DNA of 15,334 nt from Gammaproteobacteria bacterium. GTDB taxonomy: Bacteria > Pseudomonadota > Gammaproteobacteria > Arenicellales > DRJH01. Shown here piece after piece: positions 1-6,120 of this stretch (positions within the stretch are counted from its first letter, which is position 1; each line of letters begins with the position of its first letter). The position numbers and the translations under genes are program-made. Under the pieces are notes generated by a model that saw nothing but the letters and a program-made list of their open reading frames with translations, searched no databases and was not told the origin of the DNA. Location: assembly GCA_011052285.1 (NCBI GenBank), contig DRJH01000051.1, positions 1 to 15,334 of the forward strand, in the 5' to 3' direction.

Positions 1-338
1 ATTTGCAGATGCATCGCCTCGAACGTTTGCGTAGCCGTACCGTGCTGCGTCTATTGGAGTCACTGCAGGCTTTTCGACAGGTGCAGCGAGTGGAGCAGTT
101 TGCCTGTGTTTGTGAGGCCGATACCCAGGGTCGCGGTAATTCTGAAAGATTACCTTATCCACAGCGTCAATGGTTATTGCAAGCTTGTCAGGTGGCGGCT
201 GCGGTTGACTGTGCGGCCGTTGCAGCTGGGCAGTCCGGTCCGAAACGGATTGCGGCAGCCATCACAGCCGCCCGGGTCGCCGCTATCGACCGGGTACGGC
301 AACAGTGGGTGGTTCCCTATTCCCGGACAGGCTCCTAA
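1..338 (+). CDS. cca: CCA-adding enzyme, C-terminal fragment
   Basis: This is the 3' end of a gene that begins before the window; the open frame enters at base 3 and stops with TAA at 336-338, giving 112 visible residues. The product resembles the C-terminal tail of the bacterial multifunctional CCA protein, which adds or repairs the 3' CCA of tRNA. Recognisable pieces are HRLERLRSRTVLRLLESL (residues 4-21), the EADTQGR stretch matching EADxxGR of the family, the PYPQRQWL segment, and a closing AAARVAAIDR-like helix similar to the RRIAA end of E. coli Cca. The nucleotidyltransferase core and most of the HD phosphohydrolase domain lie outside the window. It converges on serB with a 117-bp gap. 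Family assignment is by remembered similarity and is fairly secure; catalytic residues cannot be checked here. Confidence 0.85.
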   Translation, partial: LQMHRLERLRSRTVLRLLESLQAFRQVQRVEQFACVCEADTQGRGNSERLPYPQRQWLLQACQVAAAVDCAAVAAGQSGPKRIAAAITAARVAAIDRVRQQWVVPYSRTGS

Positions 339-360
339 CTCTCCACCACCGCTATTTTCG

Positions 361-383
361 TAAAAACAGAAATCTGGCTGTTT
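361..383 (-). terminator. weak candidate terminator for serB
   Basis: On the minus strand an AAACAG/CTGTTT stem (378-383 with 364-369) with an 8-base loop ends in a run of five T and lies about 70 bp beyond the serB stop. The stem is short and A/T rich, so this is only a candidate. No better hairpin was seen between the convergent cca and serB ends (339-455). Confidence 0.25.
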
Positions 384-455
384 CGGCAGCGTCAGCGACT
401 CTTTATTGCAACGGGATATTAGCAAGTGGGGTGGAGGGCAGTGGGGGAGGTTAGG

Positions 456-1682
456 TTATTCCTGGTCTTTCCAGAGTTCGGTTTCCCGATCCCGTACCCC
501 CAGTAAATACAAAATACCATCCAGTCCCAGGGTGGAGATGGCGTAGCGGGCATCCTCGCGAACCAGCGGCTTGGCGTGGAAGGCCACACCCAGCCCGGCG
601 ATGGCCAGCATCGGTAGGTCATTGGCACCATCACCCACGGCGATGGTCTGTTCCATGGCAATGCCGCACTGCGCCGCCATTTGCCGAAATAGCGTCGCTT
701 TGCGCTGACCATCGACAATCCGGCCTTTAACGTTGCCGGTCAGTTTGCCGTCGGCGATATCGAGCTCGTTGGCAGCCACAAAGTCTATCCCCCAGCGTTG
801 TTTGAGGTGCTCGGCAAAATACGTAAAACCCCCAGATAAAATACCGATCTTGTAGCCAAGTCTGCGCAAAGTACTGATCAAACGGTCAGCACCCTCGGTG
901 ATCGGCAGCTGCTCGGCCAGTTTCTCGAGGATGGATTCGTCCACTCCGGCCAACAATTTCAGACGACGACGGAAGCTTTCGTTGAAATCAATATCACCCT
1001 GTATGGCAGCCGTGGTAATGGCACTGACCTGGACCCCGACACCGGCTGCCATGGCCAGTTCATTGATGACCTCGCATTGAACCAGGGTCGAATCCATATC
1101 AAAGACAATCAGGCGGCGATTACGCCGGTATAGATCATCCGCCTGGAAAGCCACATCCATTTGGGCATCCCGGGCAATCTCCAGTAATTCCGTGCGTACT
1201 GCTCCCGGATCAGCAGCAGTACCACGAATCGACAGTTCAACACAGGCACGGTGCTTGGGATCCGGGTCGCGCAGCGAGAAACGCCCTGACAGGCGGCTGA
1301 TGTTGTCGATGTTCAGGCCATGGGCACTGACCACAGTGGCGACCCGGGCCAGGTCGGTTGCCGACAACTTGCGACCCAGCATGGTAACAATGTAGCGGGG
1401 CTTGCCCTGGGATGCTACCCAGCTTTCGTAGCGGGCTTCGTCGATTGGTGTGAACTGTACAGCCAGGCCGAGTTGGTGGGCATCGAATAACAGGTCTTTG
1501 AGTACGGTAGAATTATTCGAAGTCGGGATTTCAATCAGCATACCGAGATTGAGGCGGTTGTGAATGACTGCCTGGCCGATGTCCAGAATATTGATCCGGT
1601 GTTTGCCGAGGGTTGCCGCCAACGAAGCAGAAACACCGGGTTTGTCATTGCCGGTGATGGTTACGAGAACGATTTCATGCAT
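456..1682 (-). CDS. serB: phosphoserine phosphatase with two ACT domains
   Basis: SerB removes phosphate from O-phospho-L-serine, the last step of serine synthesis, in the cytoplasm. The 408-residue protein has an N-terminal regulatory half and a C-terminal HAD phosphatase. ACT-like folds are expected at about residues 3-80 (ITGNDKPGV near the start) and 97-180 (IVTMLGRKL). The HAD motifs are intact: DMDST at 195-199 with nucleophile D195 and acid/base D197, SGG at 283-285, K328, and GDGANDLPML at 350-359 with D351 and D355 for magnesium. E. coli SerB is 322 residues; this longer form resembles those of Pseudomonas and mycobacteria, where ACT domains bind amino acids. The ATG start is set by an in-frame TAG 9 nt upstream. 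The ribosome site is poor: AGGAGG lies 32 nt before the ATG. It is the last gene of the minus-strand group, 36 nt after ycgL. Confidence 0.96.
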   Translation of the reverse strand: MHEIVLVTITGNDKPGVSASLAATLGKHRINILDIGQAVIHNRLNLGMLIEIPTSNNSTVLKDLLFDAHQLGLAVQFTPIDEARYESWVASQGKPRYIVTMLGRKLSATDLARVATVVSAHGLNIDNISRLSGRFSLRDPDPKHRACVELSIRGTAADPGAVRTELLEIARDAQMDVAFQADDLYRRNRRLIVFDMDSTLVQCEVINELAMAAGVGVQVSAITTAAIQGDIDFNESFRRRLKLLAGVDESILEKLAEQLPITEGADRLISTLRRLGYKIGILSGGFTYFAEHLKQRWGIDFVAANELDIADGKLTGNVKGRIVDGQRKATLFRQMAAQCGIAMEQTIAVGDGANDLPMLAIAGLGVAFHAKPLVREDARYAISTLGLDGILYLLGVRDRETELWKDQE

Positions 1683-1718
1683 GCCGGTAATCTATCATAT
1701 TCGCCGGGTGACAGCCTC

Positions 1719-2006
1719 CTAGATGGCCTCTCCGTGATTAATGATTGGCGTCAGCTGTGGTGGTAGTTGCAGGTGGTAGCCCTGGAACAGCAGGTTTTGC
1801 CGGACCCGGGCAATATTTTCCCGGGCCAGGTTGTGATGCTGATCCAGCTGCAGCTCGATCACCAGACGCGGTTTTCCAAAGCGTTGCAACAGGGGGTCTG
1901 GAACCTTGGCAAAATCGGCTTTGCGGGCCAAGTACAGGTACATTTCAGCATGCCTGCTGCTGGCATAGACCCAGCAGTCAGATTTTTGATCAACGGTTTG
2001 TTTCAT
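1719..2006 (-). CDS. ycgL: YcgL family protein
   Basis: This is a 95-residue protein of the YcgL family, a small gammaproteobacterial family of unsettled function. The family signature is visible as VYASSRHAEMYLYLARK (residues 13-29), then DFAKVPDPLLQRFGKP (31-46), LAREN and GYHLQLPP (76-83). An open frame continues upstream to 2081, but it would overlap trmL by 65 nt and add residues not found in the family, so ATG at 2006 is chosen; this lies 10 nt after the trmL stop. No clear Shine-Dalgarno sequence precedes it, suggesting coupling to trmL. It lies between trmL and serB in one directional cluster. Family membership is confident; no biochemical role can be inferred from this sequence. Confidence 0.85.
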   Translation of the reverse strand: MKQTVDQKSDCWVYASSRHAEMYLYLARKADFAKVPDPLLQRFGKPRLVIELQLDQHHNLARENIARVRQNLLFQGYHLQLPPQLTPIINHGEAI

Positions 2007-2016
2007 GGGTGGATTT

Positions 2017-2514
2017 TCAAAGTGGGGCGGCACCGCCAAAGTGCAATTGTCGCCAGGCTTCATAGACGACGATCGCCACACTGTTGGATAGATTCAGACT
2101 GCGGCTTTGTGGCATCATCGGCAGGGTCAGGCGCTGCTGTGGGGGTGGGTAATCGCGTATTGCTGCCGGCAAGCCACGGGTCTCCGGGCCGAACAGCAGC
2201 GCATCACCAACCACAAAAGAAAAGCTATGGTAACTGCGCAGGTGGTGGGTAGACAAGCTGACCAATCGTGTCGGCCTGGCTTGCTCCAGAAACCGGGCAA
2301 AATCATCGTGCACGGCGACTTTGGCCCATTCGTGATAATCCAGGCCGGCGCGTCGCAGTTGCCGGTCTTCGAGAACGAAGCCCAGCGGTCGAATCAAATG
2401 TAGCCGGGCACCGCTATTGGCACACAGACGAATAATATTGCCGGTATTGGGCGGAATTTCCGGTTCAAACAACACCACCTGCAGATTACAGCCATCATGG
2501 GTGAACACTGGCAT
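2017..2514 (-). CDS. trmL: tRNA (cytidine/uridine-34-2'-O)-methyltransferase
   Basis: TrmL (YibK) is a SPOUT-class enzyme that 2'-O-methylates the wobble nucleotide of certain tRNA-Leu isoacceptors using S-adenosylmethionine. The 165-residue protein is close to the usual length. The three SPOUT motifs are present: PEIPPNTGNIIRLC (18-31), with N23 in the conserved N-T-G-N; GPETRG (109-114); and SRSLNLSN (137-144) followed by VVYEAWRQ. The trefoil-knot S-adenosylmethionine site is formed by the second and third. The open frame extends to 2601 but those 29 extra residues overlap hemJ and lack family similarity; ATG at 2514 lies 1 nt after the hemJ stop (TGAAATG), implying translational coupling. 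RLRRAGLDYHE-like residues (QLRRAGLDYHEW) also match E. coli TrmL. Confidence 0.95.
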   Translation of the reverse strand: MPVFTHDGCNLQVVLFEPEIPPNTGNIIRLCANSGARLHLIRPLGFVLEDRQLRRAGLDYHEWAKVAVHDDFARFLEQARPTRLVSLSTHHLRSYHSFSFVVGDALLFGPETRGLPAAIRDYPPPQQRLTLPMMPQSRSLNLSNSVAIVVYEAWRQLHFGGAAPL

Positions 2515-2515
2515 T

Positions 2516-2929
2516 TCAGAAAGTGGGCTTGAACACGGCCAGGCCGATAACCAGGAACATAATGATGGTCGGAAATTCATTGAACCAGCGAAAATAGACA
2601 TGGTTGTGTGGATTGTTGCTTTTCCGAAAGGCTAAGAGTTCCCGATAACATTGGCCATGATAGAGGATCAGTGCCACCACCAGCGCGAGTTTGGCATGTA
2701 GCCAGCTACCGCTGATGCCATAGCCCAGCCATAACCAGCTGCCGAAAATGATCGTCAACGCAGCTCCGATTGTCATTAGGATAAAAAGTTTTTTCTCCAT
2801 TACCAAAAAGCGTTCGTGACCCAGGGTATCGGTGGTTACGGCATGGTAAACAAACAGCCGCGGCAGATAAAACAGCCCGGCGAACCAGGTTACCATGAAG
2901 CTGATATGCAGCATCTTGATCCACAGCAT
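2516..2929 (-). CDS. hemJ: HemJ protoporphyrinogen IX oxidase
   Basis: HemJ (UPF0093, COG1981) is a small integral membrane enzyme that oxidises protoporphyrinogen IX to protoporphyrin IX in haem synthesis, and is unrelated to HemG and HemY. The 137-residue length and signatures fit: WIKMLHI at 3-9 with conserved H8, FYLPRLFVYH at 20-29, MEKKL at 44-48, WLHAKL at 76-81 with K80, and RWFNEFPTIIM at 114-124. Four hydrophobic segments are evident (about 7-25, 47-70, 79-95, 119-135). The ATG at 2929 is preceded by AGGA about 8 nt away, within the end of the upstream DUF4126 gene whose TAA lies 3 nt before. No other haem gene is in the window, so the family name rests on sequence alone. Confidence 0.92.
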   Translation of the reverse strand: MLWIKMLHISFMVTWFAGLFYLPRLFVYHAVTTDTLGHERFLVMEKKLFILMTIGAALTIIFGSWLWLGYGISGSWLHAKLALVVALILYHGQCYRELLAFRKSNNPHNHVYFRWFNEFPTIIMFLVIGLAVFKPTF

Positions 2930-2932
2930 GGT

Positions 2933-3613
2933 TTATTCCTGATCGGATTTCGGCAGGGTGATGGTGGAGGGCGTCGGGGGTGTAGACACCGGTGGTGGCT
3001 CCGGTGCAGCACTGCGTCCACGGAAAAAAGCAGCAATTTTACCGAACAGCAGCGTAATCCCGCGGTAAATTTTTGGCAACAGCCAGATTATCAATAGAAT
3101 AAATAATACCATGGCGATAATAAACAGCACAGGGTGTTGCAGCGAAGCCCAGACACCGCCGATTACCACCACATCTTCACCGATACTCAAGGCCCAGTTG
3201 CTGAACGGTTCCGGGGAGGTATTGGCCAGTACCCGGGTTCCGGCCTTGGTGAAATGACTGCCGGCGGCTAGTGCCCCCCCGAGCAGCATCCCGACAACTT
3301 CGGCCTCGGGACCAATCGGGGCAATCGCCCTGGCTGCTAAAATGGCCCCGGCAGGAATACGGATGAAGGTGTGGATGACATCCCATCCGGTGTCAACACC
3401 GGGTATTTTGTCCGCAAAAAACTCCACAAAATACATGAAACCGGCGGCCATGACGATGGTCGGACTGGCCAGGATCTGTAAATCCGGCGGTAATATAATG
3501 GAACCGGTATTGGCCAGGATCCCGAGGGTCGCGATGGTGGCATACAGATTAATGCCGCTGGCCCAGGCGATGCCCATGGTGGAGGCGATGACAGCGATAT
3601 AGTTCGGGTCCAT
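2933..3613 (-). CDS. DUF4126 domain membrane protein
   Basis: This is a 226-residue multi-pass membrane protein of the DUF4126 family; its function is not known. The family core is clear: a hydrophobic start with GINLYATIATLG (20-31), the signature VEFFADKIPGVD (63-74) followed by WDVIHTFIR (77-85), and AGA (88-90). Hydrophobic stretches suggest roughly five or six membrane segments (about 6-35, 48-66, 86-98, 103-120, 147-158, 162-180). The C-terminus after residue 198 is basic and then proline-rich (PEPPPVSTPPTP), probably disordered and outside the membrane. The open frame extends to 3751, across the divergent promoter region, but the added 46 residues look noncoding. ATG at 3613 has GAGGA at a 6-nt spacing and aligns with the family start. 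It is the first gene of the minus-strand cluster, 3 nt before hemJ. Confidence 0.85.
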   Translation of the reverse strand: MDPNYIAVIASTMGIAWASGINLYATIATLGILANTGSIILPPDLQILASPTIVMAAGFMYFVEFFADKIPGVDTGWDVIHTFIRIPAGAILAARAIAPIGPEAEVVGMLLGGALAAGSHFTKAGTRVLANTSPEPFSNWALSIGEDVVVIGGVWASLQHPVLFIIAMVLFILLIIWLLPKIYRGITLLFGKIAAFFRGRSAAPEPPPVSTPPTPSTITLPKSDQE

Positions 3614-3620
3614 GTCAGGT

Positions 3621-3636
3621 CCTCGTAGTGACGAGG
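3621..3636 (-). promoter_or_regulatory. hairpin covering the DUF4126 ribosome binding site
   Basis: A perfect 6-bp inverted repeat, CCTCGT and ACGAGG with a 4-base loop, lies just upstream of the ATG at 3613. Read on the minus strand, the 3' arm contains most of the GAGGA ribosome binding site. In the mRNA it would partly hide that site. Whether it is regulatory is inference. Confidence 0.35.
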
Positions 3637-3641
3637 GAGCT

Positions 3642-3671
3642 ATCTTACGACAGCTATGCCTGCTAACGCAA
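3642..3671 (-). promoter_or_regulatory. candidate promoter for the minus-strand cluster
   Basis: On the minus strand, TAAGAT (3647-3642) resembles a sigma70 -10 box, with TTGCGT (3671-3666) 18 bp upstream as a weak -35 box. Transcription would start near 3635, leaving a leader of about 22 nt before the ATG at 3613. Only the TTG part of the -35 box matches consensus, so support is modest. Confidence 0.3.
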
Positions 3672-3745
3672 AAGTGCAGAGCGGACTGGCTGGGGGTTGT
3701 GAAGTAACGTAAGATCGTTGCGCGGCGGACTATGCTGAATAGGGC

Positions 3746-3774
3746 TTGCATTTCGCCTCATTTATAACGACAAT
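3746..3774 (+). promoter_or_regulatory. candidate rnpB promoter
   Basis: TTGCAT (3746-3751) and GACAAT (3769-3774) are separated by 17 bp and would start transcription near 3781, matching the predicted 5' end of rnpB. An alternative -10 box, TATAAC (3763-3768), is closer to consensus, but has no -35 box at normal spacing. A promoter is expected here because the neighbouring gene is divergent; which boxes are used is uncertain. Confidence 0.4.
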
Positions 3775-3781
3775 CCGGCGC

Positions 3782-4150
3782 GGCGGAAGTCGGCTGGACA
3801 GTCGCTGTGATGGGGTTCGCCCTGTCATGGAGGAAAGTCCGGGCTCCACAGGGTAAAGGTGCCAGGTAACACCTGGGCGATGTAAATCGACGGCCAGTGC
3901 CACAGAAAAGATACCGCCTGTCCCCACTCGGGTGCAGGTAAGGGTGAAATGGTGCGGTAAGAGCGCACCGCGCTGCTGGCAACAGGAGTGGCAGGGTAAA
4001 CCCCACCTGGAGCAAGACCAAATAGGGATCCTTATGGTGTGGCCCGCATCGGATCCGGGTAGGTTGCTTGAGGCGTATGGTGACATGCGTCCCAGATGAA
4101 TGGCTGTCCTAGACAGAACCCGGCTTACAGGCTGACTTCCGCCCTCACCT
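3782..4150 (+). ncRNA. rnpB: RNase P RNA, bacterial type A
   Basis: This is the catalytic RNA of ribonuclease P, which cuts the 5' leader from tRNA precursors. The ends form a perfect 10-bp P1 helix: GGCGGAAGTC at 3782-3791 with GACTTCCGCC at 4134-4143. The universally conserved core is present: GAGGAAAGTCCGGGCTCC (3830-3847) and AGAACCCGGCTTA (4115-4127), which together make the P4 helix, GGTGCGGTAAGAGCGCACC (3951-3969), and AGCAAGACCAAATAGG (4011-4026). The P15 stem is GGATCC paired with GGATCC (4026-4031 and 4051-4056), with the loop GGT at 4036-4038 that pairs with the tRNA CCA end. It closely follows E. coli M1 RNA in order and length. The exact mature ends are estimates by a few bases. 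It lies between divergent DUF4126 and the mraZ promoter. Confidence 0.97.
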
Positions 4151-4176
4151 ACCGGCTAACCCGTATCGTCCGGTGG
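4149..4176 (+). terminator. weak candidate terminator or 3' structure of rnpB
   Basis: CTACCGG (4149-4155) can pair with CCGGTGG (4170-4176), including one T-G pair, around a 14-base loop. It is followed by CTTCTCTACT and not by a clean T run, so intrinsic termination is doubtful. The following stretch to 4343 shows no gene, RNA motif or repeat that can be supported. Confidence 0.2.
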
Positions 4177-4343
4177 CTTCTCTACTCCGACCCGATCATC
4201 CCTTGATTCCCGTTAAATACAACCGGTATTCGCCTCCAATCCATTTTCTCTCGCAACGGCTACTATTTCCGGACAGCTTCCAGGCCGTAGATCCACAAAA
4301 TTGTTACCCCTCGTCGGGAGTTGCCTAAATGCCCCATTTCTTC

Positions 4344-4373
4344 TTGACAGTACCCGGTCATGCTCACTATAGT
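4344..4373 (+). promoter_or_regulatory. mra operon promoter (sigma70 type)
   Basis: A consensus -35 box TTGACA (4344-4349) and a -10 box TATAGT (4368-4373, five of six consensus bases) are separated by 18 bp. Transcription would start near 4380, immediately before the MraZ boxes. This is the best promoter in the window and is placed where the dcw cluster promoter is found in other gammaproteobacteria. Confidence 0.85.
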
Positions 4374-4381
4374 CTCATTGG

Positions 4382-4406
4382 TGGGTAATTGTGGGTAATT
4401 GTGGGG
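4382..4406 (+). promoter_or_regulatory. MraZ operator, three TGGGN boxes
   Basis: TGGGT (4382-4386), TGGGT (4392-4396) and TGGGG (4402-4406) are separated by identical 5-nt AATTG spacers, so the boxes recur every 10 bp on one DNA face. Known MraZ binding sites in E. coli and other bacteria consist of TGGGN direct repeats with 5-nt spacers in the mraZ promoter. Here the boxes overlap the predicted start of transcription, consistent with repression of the operon by its first product. Confidence 0.85.
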
Positions 4407-4425
4407 AGAAATCCTGGGCCATATC

Positions 4426-4887
4426 ATGTTTCGAGGGGAGTACACATTGTCACTGGATGCTAAGGGCCGTATGGCGGTTCCGGCAAAGTACCGCAAGGTA
4501 CTGCAGGAGGAGTGTGGTGGCCAGCTCGTTGTGACCAAAAATTTTGATCCCGATGCCCGCTGTCTGCTGCTCTATCCGTTGGCTGTGTGGCAGGAAATCG
4601 AAAACAAGCTGACCGAAGTGCCGGGCTTGAATAAGGCCGCGCAACGTTTTAAGCGTTTTTTTGTCGGTAATGCCAACGACTGTGAACTGGATAAAAGTGG
4701 ACGCATTTTGTTGCCGGCCACGCATCGCGAATTTTCCTCGCTGGGGAAAAGACTACGATTATTGGGTATGGTGAATAAATTTGAAATTTGGGATGAAGAT
4801 TTATGGTGTGCACAACAGCAAGGCGGCTTTGATCTGACCGACGAAGACGGCGAACTGCCCGGGATATTGTCTCAGCTGCCCATGTAG
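4426..4887 (+). CDS. mraZ: transcriptional regulator MraZ
   Basis: MraZ is a DNA-binding regulator that forms ring-shaped oligomers and represses the mra/dcw operon through TGGGN repeats. The 153-residue protein has the two tandem AbrB-like halves, each with a DxxxR motif: DAKGR at 11-15 and DKSGR at 89-93. The N-terminal MFRGEYTLSLDAKGRMAVPAKYR matches the family start well. The frame opens further upstream at a TTG (4399), but that would fall in the operator, so ATG at 4426 is preferred. Its ribosome binding site is weak: the nearest GGAG lies about 18 nt upstream. It is the first gene of the operon, 14 nt before rsmH, with operator boxes in its own leader. Confidence 0.96.
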   Translation: MFRGEYTLSLDAKGRMAVPAKYRKVLQEECGGQLVVTKNFDPDARCLLLYPLAVWQEIENKLTEVPGLNKAAQRFKRFFVGNANDCELDKSGRILLPATHREFSSLGKRLRLLGMVNKFEIWDEDLWCAQQQGGFDLTDEDGELPGILSQLPM

Positions 4888-4901
4888 GTCGGGAGTAGGT
4901 A

Positions 4902-5849
4902 ATGGTGCAAGGTCACCTACCTGTATTGAAAAACGAGGTACTGCAGGCTTTGGCTATACAGGCGAATGGTATATATATCGATGTCACCTACGGCAGAGGG
5001 GGGCATAGCCGCGCAATCTTGCAGCAACTGGGCGCTTGTGGTCGTTTGTTGGTTATGGATCGTGATCCCGACGCCATCACTCACGCGCGTCAGCACATGG
5101 CCCACGACGCACGTTGCACGGTGTTACATGCTCGTTTCTCGCAGCTCACGGAGAAGTTGCGTAATCGCAATCTGGAAGGCCGGGTAAGTGGCATACTGTT
5201 TGACCTGGGTGTTTCCTCACCGCAACTTGATACCGCCTCCAGGGGCTTTAGTTTTCGCCAACACGGTCCACTCGATATGCGCATGGACTGCGACTCCGGG
5301 CCTTCCGCTGCCGCCTGGTTGGCAAGGGTAGAAGAAAAGGAATTGGCTGCTACTTTGCGCAATTTCGGCGAGGAACGTTATGCGCGACGGATTGCCCACA
5401 GAATTATCGCAAGACGACAAACGCAGGCGATCGAAACCACCGATGATTTGAGTGCCTTGGTGGCGGCGGCTGTACCCTCCCGTGAGCCTGGAAAACACCC
5501 GGCAACAAGGACTTTTCAGGCGATTCGAATGCAGGTAAATCAAGAACTCCAGGAGCTTGAGGCCGTATTGCCACAAACCCTGACCTGGCTGCGACCCGGC
5601 GGGCGCCTGGCAGTGATCAGTTTTCATTCGCTGGAAGATCGCCTGGTAAAGCGTTTCGTTCGCGAGCAGGCCAAAGGTGATCCCTATCCGCCGGATTTGC
5701 CGGTGCGATTCGACCAATTGTCACCGGCACTGCGGTTACTTGGTAAGCCACTGCGGGCACGTGATGACGAGCTTGAATGCAACCCCAGAGCCCGTAGTGC
5801 TGTTCTGCGTGTTGCCGAACGATTGCCCGCCAGGCAGGATCATGCGTAA
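4902..5849 (+). CDS. rsmH: 16S rRNA (cytosine-1402-N4)-methyltransferase
   Basis: RsmH (MraW) methylates N4 of C1402 in the P site of 16S rRNA with S-adenosylmethionine. The 315-residue length is normal. The cofactor site is seen in IYIDVTYGRGGHS (24-36) and the acidic VMDRDPDAI (51-59). Other signatures are GILFDLGVSSPQLD (97-110), RGFSFRQHGPLDMRMD (114-129), TRTFQAIRMQVNQEL (202-216) and the C-terminal ISFHSLEDRLVKRF (239-252). The usual family motif is D-x-T-F-G-x-G-G-H-S; here Y replaces F at 30. GGGAG at 4891-4895 gives a 6-nt spaced ribosome site for the ATG at 4902. Its 3' end overlaps ftsL by 8 nt. The conserved position between mraZ and ftsL supports the call. Confidence 0.98.
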   Translation: MVQGHLPVLKNEVLQALAIQANGIYIDVTYGRGGHSRAILQQLGACGRLLVMDRDPDAITHARQHMAHDARCTVLHARFSQLTEKLRNRNLEGRVSGILFDLGVSSPQLDTASRGFSFRQHGPLDMRMDCDSGPSAAAWLARVEEKELAATLRNFGEERYARRIAHRIIARRQTQAIETTDDLSALVAAAVPSREPGKHPATRTFQAIRMQVNQELQELEAVLPQTLTWLRPGGRLAVISFHSLEDRLVKRFVREQAKGDPYPPDLPVRFDQLSPALRLLGKPLRARDDELECNPRARSAVLRVAERLPARQDHA

Positions 5850-6120
5850 TCTGCTGATACTCTGTACTGTACTGCTGATGCTCAGTGCATTCAGTTTGGT
5901 CTATGTACGCCAGCAGAGTCGCCTGCGCTTTGTTGCCTTGCAGCAACTTGAGCGAGAGCGTGACAAGCTTGATGCCGAATGGAGCCGTTTGAAGATAGAA
6001 CAGGCCACTCTGGCTTCGCCGCAGGCGGTGGCTCGAGTGGCTCGGCAGCGATTAGGCATGGTGGTGCCCAAATTGGCCAGGGATCTGGTGCTGGCTCGTG
6101 AACCACAGGGATCCAGATAA
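5842..6120 (+). CDS. ftsL: cell division protein FtsL
   Basis: FtsL is a bitopic inner-membrane protein that joins FtsB and FtsQ and activates FtsW and FtsI during septum synthesis. The 92-residue product has a membrane segment at about residues 3-22 (LLILCTVLLMLSAFSLVYV) and then a periplasmic heptad-rich region, about 28-62, that should form a coiled coil. The QAVARVARQRLGMVVP segment (65-80) matches the conserved C-terminal part of the family. The open frame begins upstream at 5677, inside rsmH, but ATG at 5842 has AGG at 7-nt spacing and gives the expected size. The cytoplasmic N-terminus is only about two residues, against about 37 in E. coli. It overlaps rsmH by 8 nt and ftsI by 1 nt (TAATG). 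Confidence 0.9.
   Translation: MRNLLILCTVLLMLSAFSLVYVRQQSRLRFVALQQLERERDKLDAEWSRLKIEQATLASPQAVARVARQRLGMVVPKLARDLVLAREPQGSR

Noticed and set aside
2515..2601. Longer N-terminus for trmL
   Set aside because: The extra 29 residues are read from the end of hemJ in another frame and are not found in TrmL.
3614..3751. Longer N-terminus for the DUF4126 protein
   Set aside because: It would cross the predicted promoter and the hairpin, and the residues do not look like a membrane protein start; ATG 3613 has a good ribosome site.
3746..3768. TTGCAT with TATAAC as one rnpB promoter
   Set aside because: The spacing is only 11 bp, too short for sigma70; each box is considered separately instead.
4151..4343. 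Possible small gene or RNA between rnpB and the mraZ promoter
   Set aside because: No open frame with a ribosome site, tRNA fold or strong hairpin was seen on either strand.
4399..4425. Upstream TTG start for mraZ
   Set aside because: It would place the start within the MraZ boxes and add residues absent from the family; the MFRG start at 4426 fits.
5217..5717. 166-residue minus-strand open frame inside rsmH
   Set aside because: It lies fully opposite conserved RsmH motifs and has no family resemblance or ribosome site.
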